The notes beneath the pieces are model-generated. The model searched no databases. It was not told where the DNA came from and saw only the letters and a program-made list of their open reading frames with translations. DNA of 64,000 nucleotides from Acidaminococcus timonensis (GTDB lineage: Bacteria > Bacillota > Negativicutes > Acidaminococcales > Acidaminococcaceae): assembly GCF_900106585.1 (NCBI RefSeq), contig NZ_FNWH01000004.1, positions 62,001 to 126,000 on the forward strand, read 5' to 3'. The position numbers and the translations under genes are program-made. Positions 43,623 to 52,396 of the stretch are shown piece by piece; within the stretch, counting starts at the first letter, position 1; every line of letters starts with the position of its first letter.

Positions 43623-43681
43623 GGTTTCTCAACGCACCTCTCTCTATGATACATCATTATATCACAAAACCATAGCTGTCG

Positions 43682-45790
43682 TCATTCTTCCTTGTGTTCC
43701 ATGGGTTTCAGCCGCTGTTCCATGGGCATGCTCTTTTTGGGTGCGTTCTTCATGGCCCGCTGCATCAGGGCGGCCTGCACGCTGATCCGCTGGTGGCCAT
43801 GGGCGTAGCTGCGGCGCCAGGTTCCGTTGGCCAGCATCACATGGGCCCCCACATTGTCCTTCAGGCACAGGTCCAGGAATTCCTTGATCCGGTCGATATG
43901 GGCCTTCCGTTCCACCGGGAACAGCAGTTCTACCCGGTCATTCAGATTCCGGGGCATCATATCTGCACTGGAAAGGTACAGCTCTTCGTTGCCGTTGTTG
44001 GCAAAGTAGTACACCCGGCTGTGTTCCAGGAAACGGCCAATGATGGAACGTACGGTGATGTTTTCGCTGACGCCCTTGATGCCCGGTCTCAGCCCGCAGA
44101 TCCCACGCACGATCAGTTCGATCTTCACCCCGGCCTGGGAGGCTTCATAGAATTTCCGGATCACCGGCTGGTCGATCAGGGAGTTCATCTTGGCAATGAT
44201 ATGGCCCCGGCCGCCGTTCTTCACGTTGGCAATCTCCCGGTCCACCAGTTCATAGATTTTTTCCCGCAGACCGATGGGAGCCATCACCAGCCGGTTGAAT
44301 ACCGGCGGTTCCGAATAGCCGCTGAGTACATTAAAGAACGCGGAGGCATCCTGGCCGTACTGGTCATTGGCGGTCAGGAGGCCCAGGTCGGTGTACAGCC
44401 TGGCTGTCTTGTCGTTGTAGTTGCCGGTACCCAGGTGCACATAGCGCCGGATCCCATCTTCTTCCTTGCGGACGATCAGGATGATCTTGGAGTGGGTTTT
44501 CAGGCCCATGAGGCCGTAGATCACGTGGCATCCGGCCTTTTCCAGACGGCGGGCCCACACGATGTTGTTCTCTTCATCGAACCGGGCCTTCAGTTCCACC
44601 AGGGCTGTGACCTGCTTGCCGTTCTCGGCAGCCCGGGCCAGGGCAGCCACCAGAGGAGAGTTGCCGCTGACCCGGTACAGGGTCTGCTTGATGGCCAGCA
44701 CCTTGGGGTCTTCCGCGGCGGTGGCCAGCAGCTTGACGATGGGGTCGAAGCTTTCGTACGGATGGTGCAGCAAAATGTCGTGTTCCCGGATCTTCCCAAA
44801 CAGATCCTCGGTATCGGGCAGTTCCTCCGGCTGCTGGTTCACATAGGGCGTGAACTTCCACTGGTCCATGCCCGGCTGGTCGATGAACTTGTTCAGGAAG
44901 GTCAGGTCCAGGGGCCCGCCGATTTCATACACATCCCGGGGTTCCAGGTCCAGGCTGCGGACCAGGAAATCTTTCAGGTACCGGTCATCGGTGGTACAGA
45001 TTTCCAGCCGCACTGCGACCCCCCGTTTCCGCTTCCGCAGGGACCGTTCGATTTCCTTCATCAGGTCCTGGGTGGCATCCTCCTCCACTTCCAGATCGGA
45101 GTCACGGGTGATCCGGAAGGGCACCATATCCACAATGGTAAGCCCCTTGAACAGATCCTGGCAGTGTTCCATGATCAGGTCTTCCAGGAAGATGTAGCTG
45201 CGTTTCCCTTCCTGTTCCACCAGAGAAATGAACCGGGGAAGCACGGAGGGGACCTGTACGAATGCCACCCGCTGTTCCCCCTTCTTGTTGCGCAGTTCCA
45301 CGGCGATGTTCAGGGTCTTGTTGGCCAGGAAAGGGAAGGGCCGGGCCGCGTCCACCGCCATGGGGGTCAGTACCGGGAACACCATTTCCTGGTAGTAGGC
45401 TTCCAGCTCCTGCCGCTGCTCCGGGTTCACGTCCTTGACCCGCAGGAATCGGATATCGTTCTTTTCCAGCTCATTCAGCAGGGCAAAGAAATACCGGTAT
45501 TTCAGTTTCATCTGGTTGTGGGCCGACAGGGAGATTTCCCGCAGCTGGTCCGCCACCGTAAGCCCGGCCGCATCCACCCTGTCCACACCGGCAGCTTCCT
45601 GCTCGATGAGCCCGGCCACCCGGACCATGAAGAATTCATCCAGGTTGGAGGCGGAAATCGCCACGAACCGCATCCGTTCCAGCAGCGGAAGGGTCCGCAC
45701 CCCCGCTTCCCGCAGTACCCGCAGGTTGAATTTCAGCCAGCTCAACTCCCGGTTCACATAATATTCCGGTCTGTTCAAATCGATTTTCAT
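43682..45790 (-). CDS. ppk1: Polyphosphate kinase
   Basis: A 702-residue PPK1 enzyme, which makes polyphosphate reversibly from ATP. It begins with the N-domain (YYVNRELSWLKFNLRVL) and has the head domain. The catalytic histidine lies in RRYVHLGTGNYNDKTARLY near residue 430, and the second phospholipase-D-like domain contains ELYLSSADMMPRNLNDRVE. Length is normal. The C-terminus is basic and methionine-rich (MQRAMKNAPKKSMPMEQRL). It follows the ppx-like gene by 2 bp. Confidence 0.97.
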   Translation of the reverse strand: MKIDLNRPEYYVNRELSWLKFNLRVLREAGVRTLPLLERMRFVAISASNLDEFFMVRVAGLIEQEAAGVDRVDAAGLTVADQLREISLSAHNQMKLKYRYFFALLNELEKNDIRFLRVKDVNPEQRQELEAYYQEMVFPVLTPMAVDAARPFPFLANKTLNIAVELRNKKGEQRVAFVQVPSVLPRFISLVEQEGKRSYIFLEDLIMEHCQDLFKGLTIVDMVPFRITRDSDLEVEEDATQDLMKEIERSLRKRKRGVAVRLEICTTDDRYLKDFLVRSLDLEPRDVYEIGGPLDLTFLNKFIDQPGMDQWKFTPYVNQQPEELPDTEDLFGKIREHDILLHHPYESFDPIVKLLATAAEDPKVLAIKQTLYRVSGNSPLVAALARAAENGKQVTALVELKARFDEENNIVWARRLEKAGCHVIYGLMGLKTHSKIILIVRKEEDGIRRYVHLGTGNYNDKTARLYTDLGLLTANDQYGQDASAFFNVLSGYSEPPVFNRLVMAPIGLREKIYELVDREIANVKNGGRGHIIAKMNSLIDQPVIRKFYEASQAGVKIELIVRGICGLRPGIKGVSENITVRSIIGRFLEHSRVYYFANNGNEELYLSSADMMPRNLNDRVELLFPVERKAHIDRIKEFLDLCLKDNVGAHVMLANGTWRRSYAHGHQRISVQAALMQRAMKNAPKKSMPMEQRLKPMEHKEE

Positions 45791-45792
45791 CC

Positions 45793-47349
45793 TTATGCCT
45801 CCACTCTTTCCAGTACGGGCTGTACCCCAAACACTTCTTCAAAGAAACTGCCCCTTTTGGCAAATACCCATTCCTCCAGGGACAGATCATGCCGGCTTTT
45901 GGCTCTGATTTTCAGTTCATTGCCCTTCAGATTCATCTTGCAGCCGGTAATCTTCTGCCGGCCACTGATATCCATGGAATCAGCCAGGCGCAGGATGGCT
46001 GCCAGTTTGGCCACCAGCGGAAGGATATCCGTTCCAAAGTCCCTGGGTTCCGAACCGTTCAGTTCCGGCCGGTCCAGGGTATACAGATAAGAAATCTGGG
46101 CGATGGTGTGGCACTGCTTGACGCTGAAGCCCAGCAGGTCCGCACAATCGATCAGATAGTAGTTATACCGGTCATAGGTCCGCATGGAGGCATACTTGCC
46201 GATATTGTGCAGGTAAGCCGCCGCCCGCAGCAGGATCTTGTCCTCCTGATCCAGTCCCTGGCTGGGAGCCAGGGTATCGAACAGCTGGCAGCACATATGC
46301 TCCACCCAGGCCGCATGGGGGGCATCGTAGTGGAACCGGGCACCGATGCTGCGCACCAGGCTCATCTGCAGTTCCAGCATCTCTTCCAGAAATGCCGGAT
46401 CCAGCTGCCGGGCGATGTACAGGCTCTTCATACCGTCGATGAACCGGTCCTCAGGCATAAAGAGCCGTCTGGCCCGGGTCATCTTCATCAGCAGGTGGCA
46501 CAGGGAAATGGCCGGCTGGGCCACTTCCATTTCTTCCTGGGGCAGATGGAACAGCTTCTGCAGCTGTACATCATTATACCGGTGGACCTTTTCATAGAAG
46601 GCGGCCACTTCCTCCGCCGTAAAGGAAATGCTTTTTTTCTGTTTCTTCCCATCGCCGAACAGATCCAGCAGCACCTGGCTTTCCGTCCCGGTCAGCAGCA
46701 GGGTCTCGATGTCTTCTCCTTCCAGTTCCTCGGCCACCACGCCGATCCGGTCCTGGAGGTATTCGTTCAGGGCCTGTTCGAAATGGACGCTGGAGCGTTC
46801 GTTCCGGGTAAACTGTTCCTTCAGCCGTACCAGTCCCACATGGAGGTTCTGCTGGAACTTCACTTCCCTGCCCCTCAGGTAGGTCAGGCCCAGTCCGCCG
46901 GAGGAAATATCCGCCAGCAGCATGCCGGTGTTACCGTCCAGATGGATATTCTTCACTTCCATGTTCCGCATGAGGGAGGCCATCTTGGTGTAGATTTCCC
47001 GGCTCATGTTGATGACTTCGATCTGGAAACCGGTCTTCACTTTGATCTGGTCCAGGAAATACGTCCGGTTCTCCGCTTCCCGCACCGCGGTTGTGGCCTG
47101 CAGCAGATATTCCTTCACGCCATATTCCTTCATCACCTGGCGGTAGCCCTTCAGGATGGCCACGATTTCCAGCATGGTCTGGAAGGAAATCTTATGGGTC
47201 TGGAAGGTCTCTTCCCCCAGGTGTACCTTGTTCCGCAGTTCCGTTACGATCCGGACATCATCCAGACCCGTATATTCGATCAGCTGCATGGTGATGTTTT
47301 CGGACCCCAGATGGATCACCGCAGCTGAACGCAGTTTTTTCTTTGCCAT
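45793..47349 (-). CDS. Ppx/GppA-like protein with HD-type C-terminus and altered active-site motifs
   Basis: A 518-residue protein with the two-domain layout of exopolyphosphatase: an ASKHA-fold N-half and an HD-like C-half (AAAYLHNIGKYASMRTYDRY near residue 383). Key motifs differ from active enzymes. The first loop reads VIHLGSENITMQ instead of IDVGSNSARLV, and the second reads ADISSGGLGLTYL in place of FDLGGASTEV. The TTAVREAENR loop is kept. It may be a regulator or a changed enzyme rather than an exopolyphosphatase. It lies upstream of and nearly touches ppk, and is divergent from the canonical ppx. Confidence 0.82.
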   Translation of the reverse strand: MAKKKLRSAAVIHLGSENITMQLIEYTGLDDVRIVTELRNKVHLGEETFQTHKISFQTMLEIVAILKGYRQVMKEYGVKEYLLQATTAVREAENRTYFLDQIKVKTGFQIEVINMSREIYTKMASLMRNMEVKNIHLDGNTGMLLADISSGGLGLTYLRGREVKFQQNLHVGLVRLKEQFTRNERSSVHFEQALNEYLQDRIGVVAEELEGEDIETLLLTGTESQVLLDLFGDGKKQKKSISFTAEEVAAFYEKVHRYNDVQLQKLFHLPQEEMEVAQPAISLCHLLMKMTRARRLFMPEDRFIDGMKSLYIARQLDPAFLEEMLELQMSLVRSIGARFHYDAPHAAWVEHMCCQLFDTLAPSQGLDQEDKILLRAAAYLHNIGKYASMRTYDRYNYYLIDCADLLGFSVKQCHTIAQISYLYTLDRPELNGSEPRDFGTDILPLVAKLAAILRLADSMDISGRQKITGCKMNLKGNELKIRAKSRHDLSLEEWVFAKRGSFFEEVFGVQPVLERVEA

Positions 47350-47515
47350 AGCTTCCTCCTCACAGTCGATATAACCCGGTTCTGTCTACCCGCCGGGGGC
47401 CAATCGTGATATACTTAAATCAGTTTATCACTTCTATTTATAGAAAAGAACAGTGTTTACAGTTTCTTTGACATTTTCTGTACTGTACCAGGACGCTGTT
47501 GAATCGGGGGTTTGT

Positions 47516-49048
47516 ATGAAACGTATTGCCATCATCGACGTAGGATCCAACTCCGCACGTCTCGTCATCATGGAGGTCCATTCCTCCACTGCCTGCAACC
47601 TGGTGTACAACCAGAAAGATCCCTTGCGGCTGGCCCTGAAAACGGACAAGAAAGGCTGCCTGACCGAGGAGGCCTTCGCCGCCACCACCCTGTGCATGAA
47701 GAACTTCGCCGCCATGTGCAGGCTGTACCATGTGGATGAGACCATTGCAGTGGCCACTGCCGCCATGCGGAATGCTCCCAACGGGGCCAAGCTGGCCAAA
47801 GCCGTTTCCCAGGCCTCAGGCATCAACCTGGAAATCATCTCCGGCAAAACGGAAGCCTCCCTGTCCTACCTGGGGGTCATCAACACCATCGATGTAAAGG
47901 ACGCCGTGGTGTTCGACCTGGGTGGTGCTTCCACCGAAGTGATCCTGGTCCGGGACCGGAAGCTGGTGGAAAGCGTCAGCCTGCCCATCGGGTGCGTGAA
48001 CCTGACCAAAAATTTCAAGCTGAACAATGTGGTGGACCCCGATGCCCTGAACCAGATGCGCCGGGCCATCAGCCAGCAGGTGCAGAAAGCCCCCTGGATT
48101 GCCGGCTGCGGCCTGCCTCTGGTAGGGGTAGGCGGTACGGCCCGTTCCATCGGCAAGATCGAACAGAAACGGGCCAAGTATTTCACCTCCAAGCTCCACA
48201 ATTACCAGTTTGCCCTGCAGGATTTCAAGGAATGGTACAAAACCCTTCCGGGCACCACCCTGGCCACCCGGCGGCGCATCCCCGGCCTTTCCAATGACCG
48301 GGCCGATGTGATCATCGCCGGTGCCTCCATCATCAAAGCCCTGGCCGACCGGAGCAAGGCACGGAAAATGATCGTCTCCGGCTGTGGGCTGCGGGAAGGC
48401 CTGTTCTCCCAGTACCTGCACCAGCACACCAGCAAACCTCTGATCACCCCCGATATCCTGGACACCGCCCGGGAAAACATGATCCATCTGTATTCCCCCG
48501 ACGAGGAACACTGCCGGCTGGTGGCCAAATACGCCCTGCAGCTGTTCGACGGCTGGCAGTCCCTGCACAAACTGGATCCGAAAAAATGGAAGCCCCTGGT
48601 GGAAACCGCCGGACTGCTCCATGACATCGGGATCACCATTAACTACTACAACCACACCCGCCACAGCGGGTACCTGATTGAAAACGGCAAGCTGTTCGGC
48701 CTGAACCATCTGGATGTGGTGTACACTGCCATCCTGGCCGCCTGGCACCATGGCATGAACCGGGGGTACCTGCGGAACAAGCCCTACCGGAAGCTGATCC
48801 CAGAAGCCGATCTGAAACGGCTGAGCAACGGATCCCTGCTGCTGGCCCTGGCTGAATGTCTGGATTATACCCAGACCGAGACCATCGAAAGCATCGAGCC
48901 GGCACTGGTCAATGGCAATGCCGTGCTGACCCTCACCACCAGCCGTACCCCCTCGGTGGAACTGCAGATGCTCCAGGGCATGACCAAATGGTTCCGCAAG
49001 AACTTCGGCTGCAGCCTGACGGTGGTGGTCAAGGAACAACAAAATTAA
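47516..49048 (+). CDS. ppx: Exopolyphosphatase / pppGpp phosphatase (Ppx/GppA)
   Basis: A 510-residue enzyme degrading polyphosphate or pppGpp. Canonical motifs are present: IIDVGSNSARLVIME at the start, VATAAMRNAPN near residue 83, VVFDLGGASTEVILV near 137, and the HD-like C-terminal domain (ETAGLLHDIGITINYYNHTRHS). The ATG at 47516 is used because GGGGG is upstream and the N-terminus then matches the family. It is divergent from the ppx-like/ppk operon. Its TAA overlaps the stop of the converging LysR gene on the palindrome TTAA. Confidence 0.94.
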   Translation: MKRIAIIDVGSNSARLVIMEVHSSTACNLVYNQKDPLRLALKTDKKGCLTEEAFAATTLCMKNFAAMCRLYHVDETIAVATAAMRNAPNGAKLAKAVSQASGINLEIISGKTEASLSYLGVINTIDVKDAVVFDLGGASTEVILVRDRKLVESVSLPIGCVNLTKNFKLNNVVDPDALNQMRRAISQQVQKAPWIAGCGLPLVGVGGTARSIGKIEQKRAKYFTSKLHNYQFALQDFKEWYKTLPGTTLATRRRIPGLSNDRADVIIAGASIIKALADRSKARKMIVSGCGLREGLFSQYLHQHTSKPLITPDILDTARENMIHLYSPDEEHCRLVAKYALQLFDGWQSLHKLDPKKWKPLVETAGLLHDIGITINYYNHTRHSGYLIENGKLFGLNHLDVVYTAILAAWHHGMNRGYLRNKPYRKLIPEADLKRLSNGSLLLALAECLDYTQTETIESIEPALVNGNAVLTLTTSRTPSVELQMLQGMTKWFRKNFGCSLTVVVKEQQN

Positions 49049-49974
49049 TCGTTTGCAGGACTGCCTTCGTGCAGTCCTTTTATATACCGTTCCAAAGCGG
49101 TCACGTAGGCCTGGCCCAGGCGGCTCAGATGGGTCTGCTTGTGGGTCAGCAGCCCGATGTGCATCTCTCCCTCCTTGCGCAGGGGTACGGCGATGATGCT
49201 GGCACCGTTCAGTTTCTGGTCGATGACGCCGCTGCACACGGTATAGCCGTTCAGCCCGATCAGCAGGTTGAACAGGGTGGCCCGGTCACTGACCCGGATA
49301 TTCCTGGAACGGACCACGGTGCTGAAGATTTCTTCCGAGAAGTAGAAGGCGTTGTGGTCCCCCTGGAGGTAGCTCAGATAGGGATAGGGCGCCAGCTCCT
49401 CCATGGATACGCTTTTCCGGCCCGCCAGCGGATGGTCCGAATTCAGGAACACATGGGGCTTGGCCACAAACAGCTCCCGGAACTCCAGGTCGTTGGCCTT
49501 GAAGATCTTATGGAGCACCGCCCGGTTGAACTCATTGTAATACAGGATCCCGATTTCGCTGCGCATATGGGCCACATCATCGATGATGGTATAGGTCTGG
49601 GTCTCCTGCAGGCTGAAATCATAGGTGTCGCCCCCATATTCCTTGATCAGGTCTACAAAGGCATTCACGGCAAACGAATAGTGCTGGGTGGAAACAGTGA
49701 ATTCCTGTTTTCCCCCGGCTTTTTTCTTGTAGCGGGTTTCCAGCAGATCCGCCTGTTCCAGCACCTGCCGGGCGTACCCCAGGAAGATTTCCCCATCCCT
49801 GGACAGATGGACCCCCTTGTTGGTACGCTCAAAGATCTGGATGTTCATCTCTTTTTCCAGTTCCCGCACCATCTTGGTCAGGCTGGGCTGGGTGATGAAC
49901 AGTTCCCGGGCCGCTGCGCTGAAGGTCCCTGCCTCCGCAATGGCCACGATGTACCGCAATTGCTGTAATGTCAT
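49045..49974 (-). CDS. LysR-family transcriptional regulator
   Basis: A 309-residue LTTR. The N-terminal winged HTH reads LRYIVAIAEAGTFSAAAREL and ITQPSLTKMVRELEKEM, followed by the linker helix and a substrate-binding domain (from about residue 92). The effector is unknown. It lies 60 bp downstream of the ABC permease gene and converges on ppx. Control of either neighbour is possible but not shown. Confidence 0.93.
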   Translation of the reverse strand: MTLQQLRYIVAIAEAGTFSAAARELFITQPSLTKMVRELEKEMNIQIFERTNKGVHLSRDGEIFLGYARQVLEQADLLETRYKKKAGGKQEFTVSTQHYSFAVNAFVDLIKEYGGDTYDFSLQETQTYTIIDDVAHMRSEIGILYYNEFNRAVLHKIFKANDLEFRELFVAKPHVFLNSDHPLAGRKSVSMEELAPYPYLSYLQGDHNAFYFSEEIFSTVVRSRNIRVSDRATLFNLLIGLNGYTVCSGVIDQKLNGASIIAVPLRKEGEMHIGLLTHKQTHLSRLGQAYVTALERYIKGLHEGSPAND

Positions 49975-50034
49975 ACGTATACCGCCTTTTCTTGAATTTC
50001 GCTTTTGTGATTCTTTCAGATTATAGCATACCCC

Positions 50035-51231
50035 TTACAGATAGGGGGCAATATCCTTTCTCCGGAGCAGCCACAGGGGAATCATCCCCCCTGCGGTTCC
50101 CGCTGCGGTCAGGATCACCGGGACCAGAACTCCCTGCCACAGGGGCAGCCGGCTGATTTCCACAGCCGCGTGCTGACCGATTCCGGCCGCTGCCAGGACA
50201 CTGCCGCCCCAGCCCAGGAGCCAGCCCAGTCCACTGCCCATGGCCAGAAGCAGGAACTGTTCCACCAGGAGGATTTCCTGGATCCTGGACAGATCGGCCC
50301 CCAGGGCCCGCAGCAGGGCCCATTCCTCCATACGGGATGTACCATCCCAGTACAGGGCCAGCAGGGTCACCAGGGTGGCAGCCGCCAGCAGGCCGCCGGT
50401 AATCAGCATCCAGAATTGACGGCTCTGTCCCACCATCCCGTACAGGGCGATCAGGCTCTGGGCCGGGAAGATCAGCTGGGAAGGACCGCTTTTTTTCCGC
50501 TGCCAGGCAGCCAGAAGCTGCATGGCCTGCCCGTATCCGGTGGGGCGGACCAGGATGGCTGTCACGTCTCCCTTCTGTCCCGGCTGAAGGGCTTCCCCAT
50601 GGCCCTGATGGGCCTCCCAGATGTCCCTCAGAGGAACCAGGATGGCTTTGTCATAGGGACCATGGACCGGTTCCAGGATGCCCACCACCTTGTAGGGATG
50701 GTTGTGGGCCTTTCCTTTGGCGATGAATCCATGGTTGGACTGGAACGTATCCCCCAGTTTCAGGCCGGTGAGCCGGGCCGTATCAGCGCCCAGTACCGCT
50801 TCCCCCTCGCCGGTGAAGCCTCTGCCCTGGGCCGGTTTCAGCCAGGGATGCGATTCCCCGGGCACCTGATAGGTAAAAATGTCCTTTTCGGCGCCACAGA
50901 GCCGGAATCCCCGGTAACTGTCCCCGAAGGCCAGAGGCAGGACCTGGCTGGTCTTTCCGTTCTGGCGCAGGACTTCCACTTCACTGTAGGGAATGTTCCC
51001 GATGGGCCGATCCTGAAGGAACACCGTATTGAGCACCAGCTGATAGGGCGAACCCTTGGCTCCCGCCAGGATGGGAAAAGGAGCGGCCGCCCGGTTCAGC
51101 CCCTGGTACAGGCCGCCGGCCAGCTGGATCACGAATACCGGAAGGGCACAGGCGATGGCTGTCAAAAGCAGCAGGATGCCATAGCGAAGAGGCCGCCTCC
51201 ACAAAGACAGCCAGGCAAAACGCAGGACCAT
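50035..51231 (-). CDS. ABC transporter permease, FtsX/MacB-like
   Basis: A 398-residue permease with one N-terminal span (GILLLLTAIACALPVFVIQL), a periplasmic domain of about 210 residues and three C-terminal spans, the MacB/LolC topology. The FtsX core is visible in EEWALLRALGADLSRIQEIL. The start at 51231 (MVLRFAWLSLW) overlaps the ATPase stop as TGATG, with GGAGG upstream. Together with the ATPase and the DUF3299-like protein it resembles the zinc-regulated PA4063-PA4066 type cluster of Pseudomonas, so a metal-linked envelope function is possible (inference). Confidence 0.87.
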   Translation of the reverse strand: MVLRFAWLSLWRRPLRYGILLLLTAIACALPVFVIQLAGGLYQGLNRAAAPFPILAGAKGSPYQLVLNTVFLQDRPIGNIPYSEVEVLRQNGKTSQVLPLAFGDSYRGFRLCGAEKDIFTYQVPGESHPWLKPAQGRGFTGEGEAVLGADTARLTGLKLGDTFQSNHGFIAKGKAHNHPYKVVGILEPVHGPYDKAILVPLRDIWEAHQGHGEALQPGQKGDVTAILVRPTGYGQAMQLLAAWQRKKSGPSQLIFPAQSLIALYGMVGQSRQFWMLITGGLLAAATLVTLLALYWDGTSRMEEWALLRALGADLSRIQEILLVEQFLLLAMGSGLGWLLGWGGSVLAAAGIGQHAAVEISRLPLWQGVLVPVILTAAGTAGGMIPLWLLRRKDIAPYL

Positions 51232-51887
51232 CAGTCTTCCTCCTTCCGCAGTTCCAGGCGCCGGGCAAACCGTTTCTGTACCGCCGGATCGTGGCTGGCG
51301 CACAGCAGCATGCAGCCACTGTTTTTTTGATAAGACAGCAGCAGTTCCATCAGACGGTCGCTGTTGCGCCCATCCAGGTTGGCGGTGGGTTCGTCGGCCA
51401 GCAGCAGCCGCGGTTGGCGCACAATGGCCCGGACAAAGGCAGCCCGTTGGCGTTCGCCGCCGCTGAGCTGCCGGGGAAACCGGTCCTCACAGCCGGGCAG
51501 ATCCACCTTCCGGAGCAGACTCTCCAGTTCCTCCAGGGCCACCCTGCGCCCTGCCAGCCGGGCACTGATCCGGATATTTTCCCCAATGGTCAAAAAAGGC
51601 AGCAGCTTGGGTTCCTGGAACACATACCCCAGATTCGCCCCCCGCCACCGGGCCCGTTCCTTTTCTGACAGCGTGTCCACCCTCACCCCGTCGATGCGGA
51701 TTTCTCCCCGGGTGGGGGACAGCAAACCCGAAAGGCAGTGGAACAGGGTGGTCTTACCGCTGCCGGAAGGGCCTGTAACGCCGCAGGCCTCCCCATCGGC
51801 CAGCTGGAAGCTGGGCAGGACCAGGCCCCGTACTTTTTTCCCTTCTGCTTCCGGGTATTCACACAACAGATCGGTTACCTGCAACAT
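51231..51887 (-). CDS. ABC transporter ATP-binding protein, LolD/MacB-like
   Basis: A 218-residue ATPase. Walker A is GPSGSGKTTLF, the Q-loop is YVFQEPKLLPFLTI, the signature is LSGGERQRAAF and Walker B is LLLADEPTANLD. The LolD subfamily typically pairs with FtsX-like permeases, as here. The start at 51887 (MLQVTDLL) has AGGAG at good distance; the ATG two codons earlier is too close. A hairpin with a T-tract precedes the gene. Confidence 0.92.
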   Translation of the reverse strand: MLQVTDLLCEYPEAEGKKVRGLVLPSFQLADGEACGVTGPSGSGKTTLFHCLSGLLSPTRGEIRIDGVRVDTLSEKERARWRGANLGYVFQEPKLLPFLTIGENIRISARLAGRRVALEELESLLRKVDLPGCEDRFPRQLSGGERQRAAFVRAIVRQPRLLLADEPTANLDGRNSDRLMELLLSYQKNSGCMLLCASHDPAVQKRFARRLELRKEED

Positions 51888-51910
51888 GTTCATTCTCCTG
51901 TCTGACAAGC

Positions 51911-51955
51911 AAAAAAGGAGGATGCGCGACTGTTTGCACAGTCTCCATACCTCCT
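51911..51955 (-). terminator. Terminator or attenuator between the DUF3299-like gene and the ABC genes
   Basis: AGGAGG and GACTGT on the 5' side pair with ACAGTC and CCTCCT on the 3' side around GCAA, followed by TTTTTTGC on the minus strand. Since no new promoter is obvious in the 23 bp that follow, it may only partly stop transcription from phoA. Confidence 0.75.
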
Positions 51956-51963
51956 GATTCGCG

Positions 51964-52395
51964 TTATTGGTCTATGGAGTCAGCCGTAATGCGCAGCTGG
52001 CTGACAAATCCGGTATCCGGATCCGTTTCACTGCCCACTTCCAGGGTACCCGTCACCGAAATGGGGGTATCATAGGGCAGGGCCGTTACCGGATCGGACA
52101 GTTTCACCACCACAATATTGTCCGGCCAATCAGCGTCTGTGGAGCAGAACGGACACACGGACATGGGCACCTCCGTCAACACGAAGAAGCGGATGGTAGG
52201 GGTCAAAGGCGGTGCCATATATCCGGTCATGGTCACAGTGCTCCCGGCCAGGTCCTGGACTTTATCTGAAAAGGTCAACCCTTCCGAAGAATAGCCGCTG
52301 TAAAGTTCATCAAAAGACAGACCCTCTGCCGCTGCCGGGAAGGCCACTGCCACACTCAGGGCCAATGCCAGCAGGACACGTTTCAGCCAGGCCAT
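51964..52395 (-). CDS. Exported DUF3299-like protein
   Basis: A 143-residue secreted protein with a clear signal peptide (LLALALSVAVAFPAAA-EG). The mature part has GSTVTMTGYMAPPLTPTIRF, then PMSVCPFCSTDADWPDNIVV, with a CxxC pair that could bind a metal. The shape matches DUF3299/COG3495, an OB-like fold found next to LolD/FtsX-type ABC genes in zinc-regulated clusters of Gammaproteobacteria. It begins 1 bp after the alkaline phosphatase stop, so it is cotranscribed from the Pho promoter. Function unknown. Confidence 0.65.
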   Translation of the reverse strand: MAWLKRVLLALALSVAVAFPAAAEGLSFDELYSGYSSEGLTFSDKVQDLAGSTVTMTGYMAPPLTPTIRFFVLTEVPMSVCPFCSTDADWPDNIVVVKLSDPVTALPYDTPISVTGTLEVGSETDPDTGFVSQLRITADSIDQ

Positions 52396-52396
52396 G

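Noticed and set aside
47438-47516. Promoter for ppx from TTGACA at about 47468
   Set aside because: No acceptable -10 at 16-18 nt from that hexamer; the alternative TTTACA/TGTACT pair is weak, so I list no promoter.
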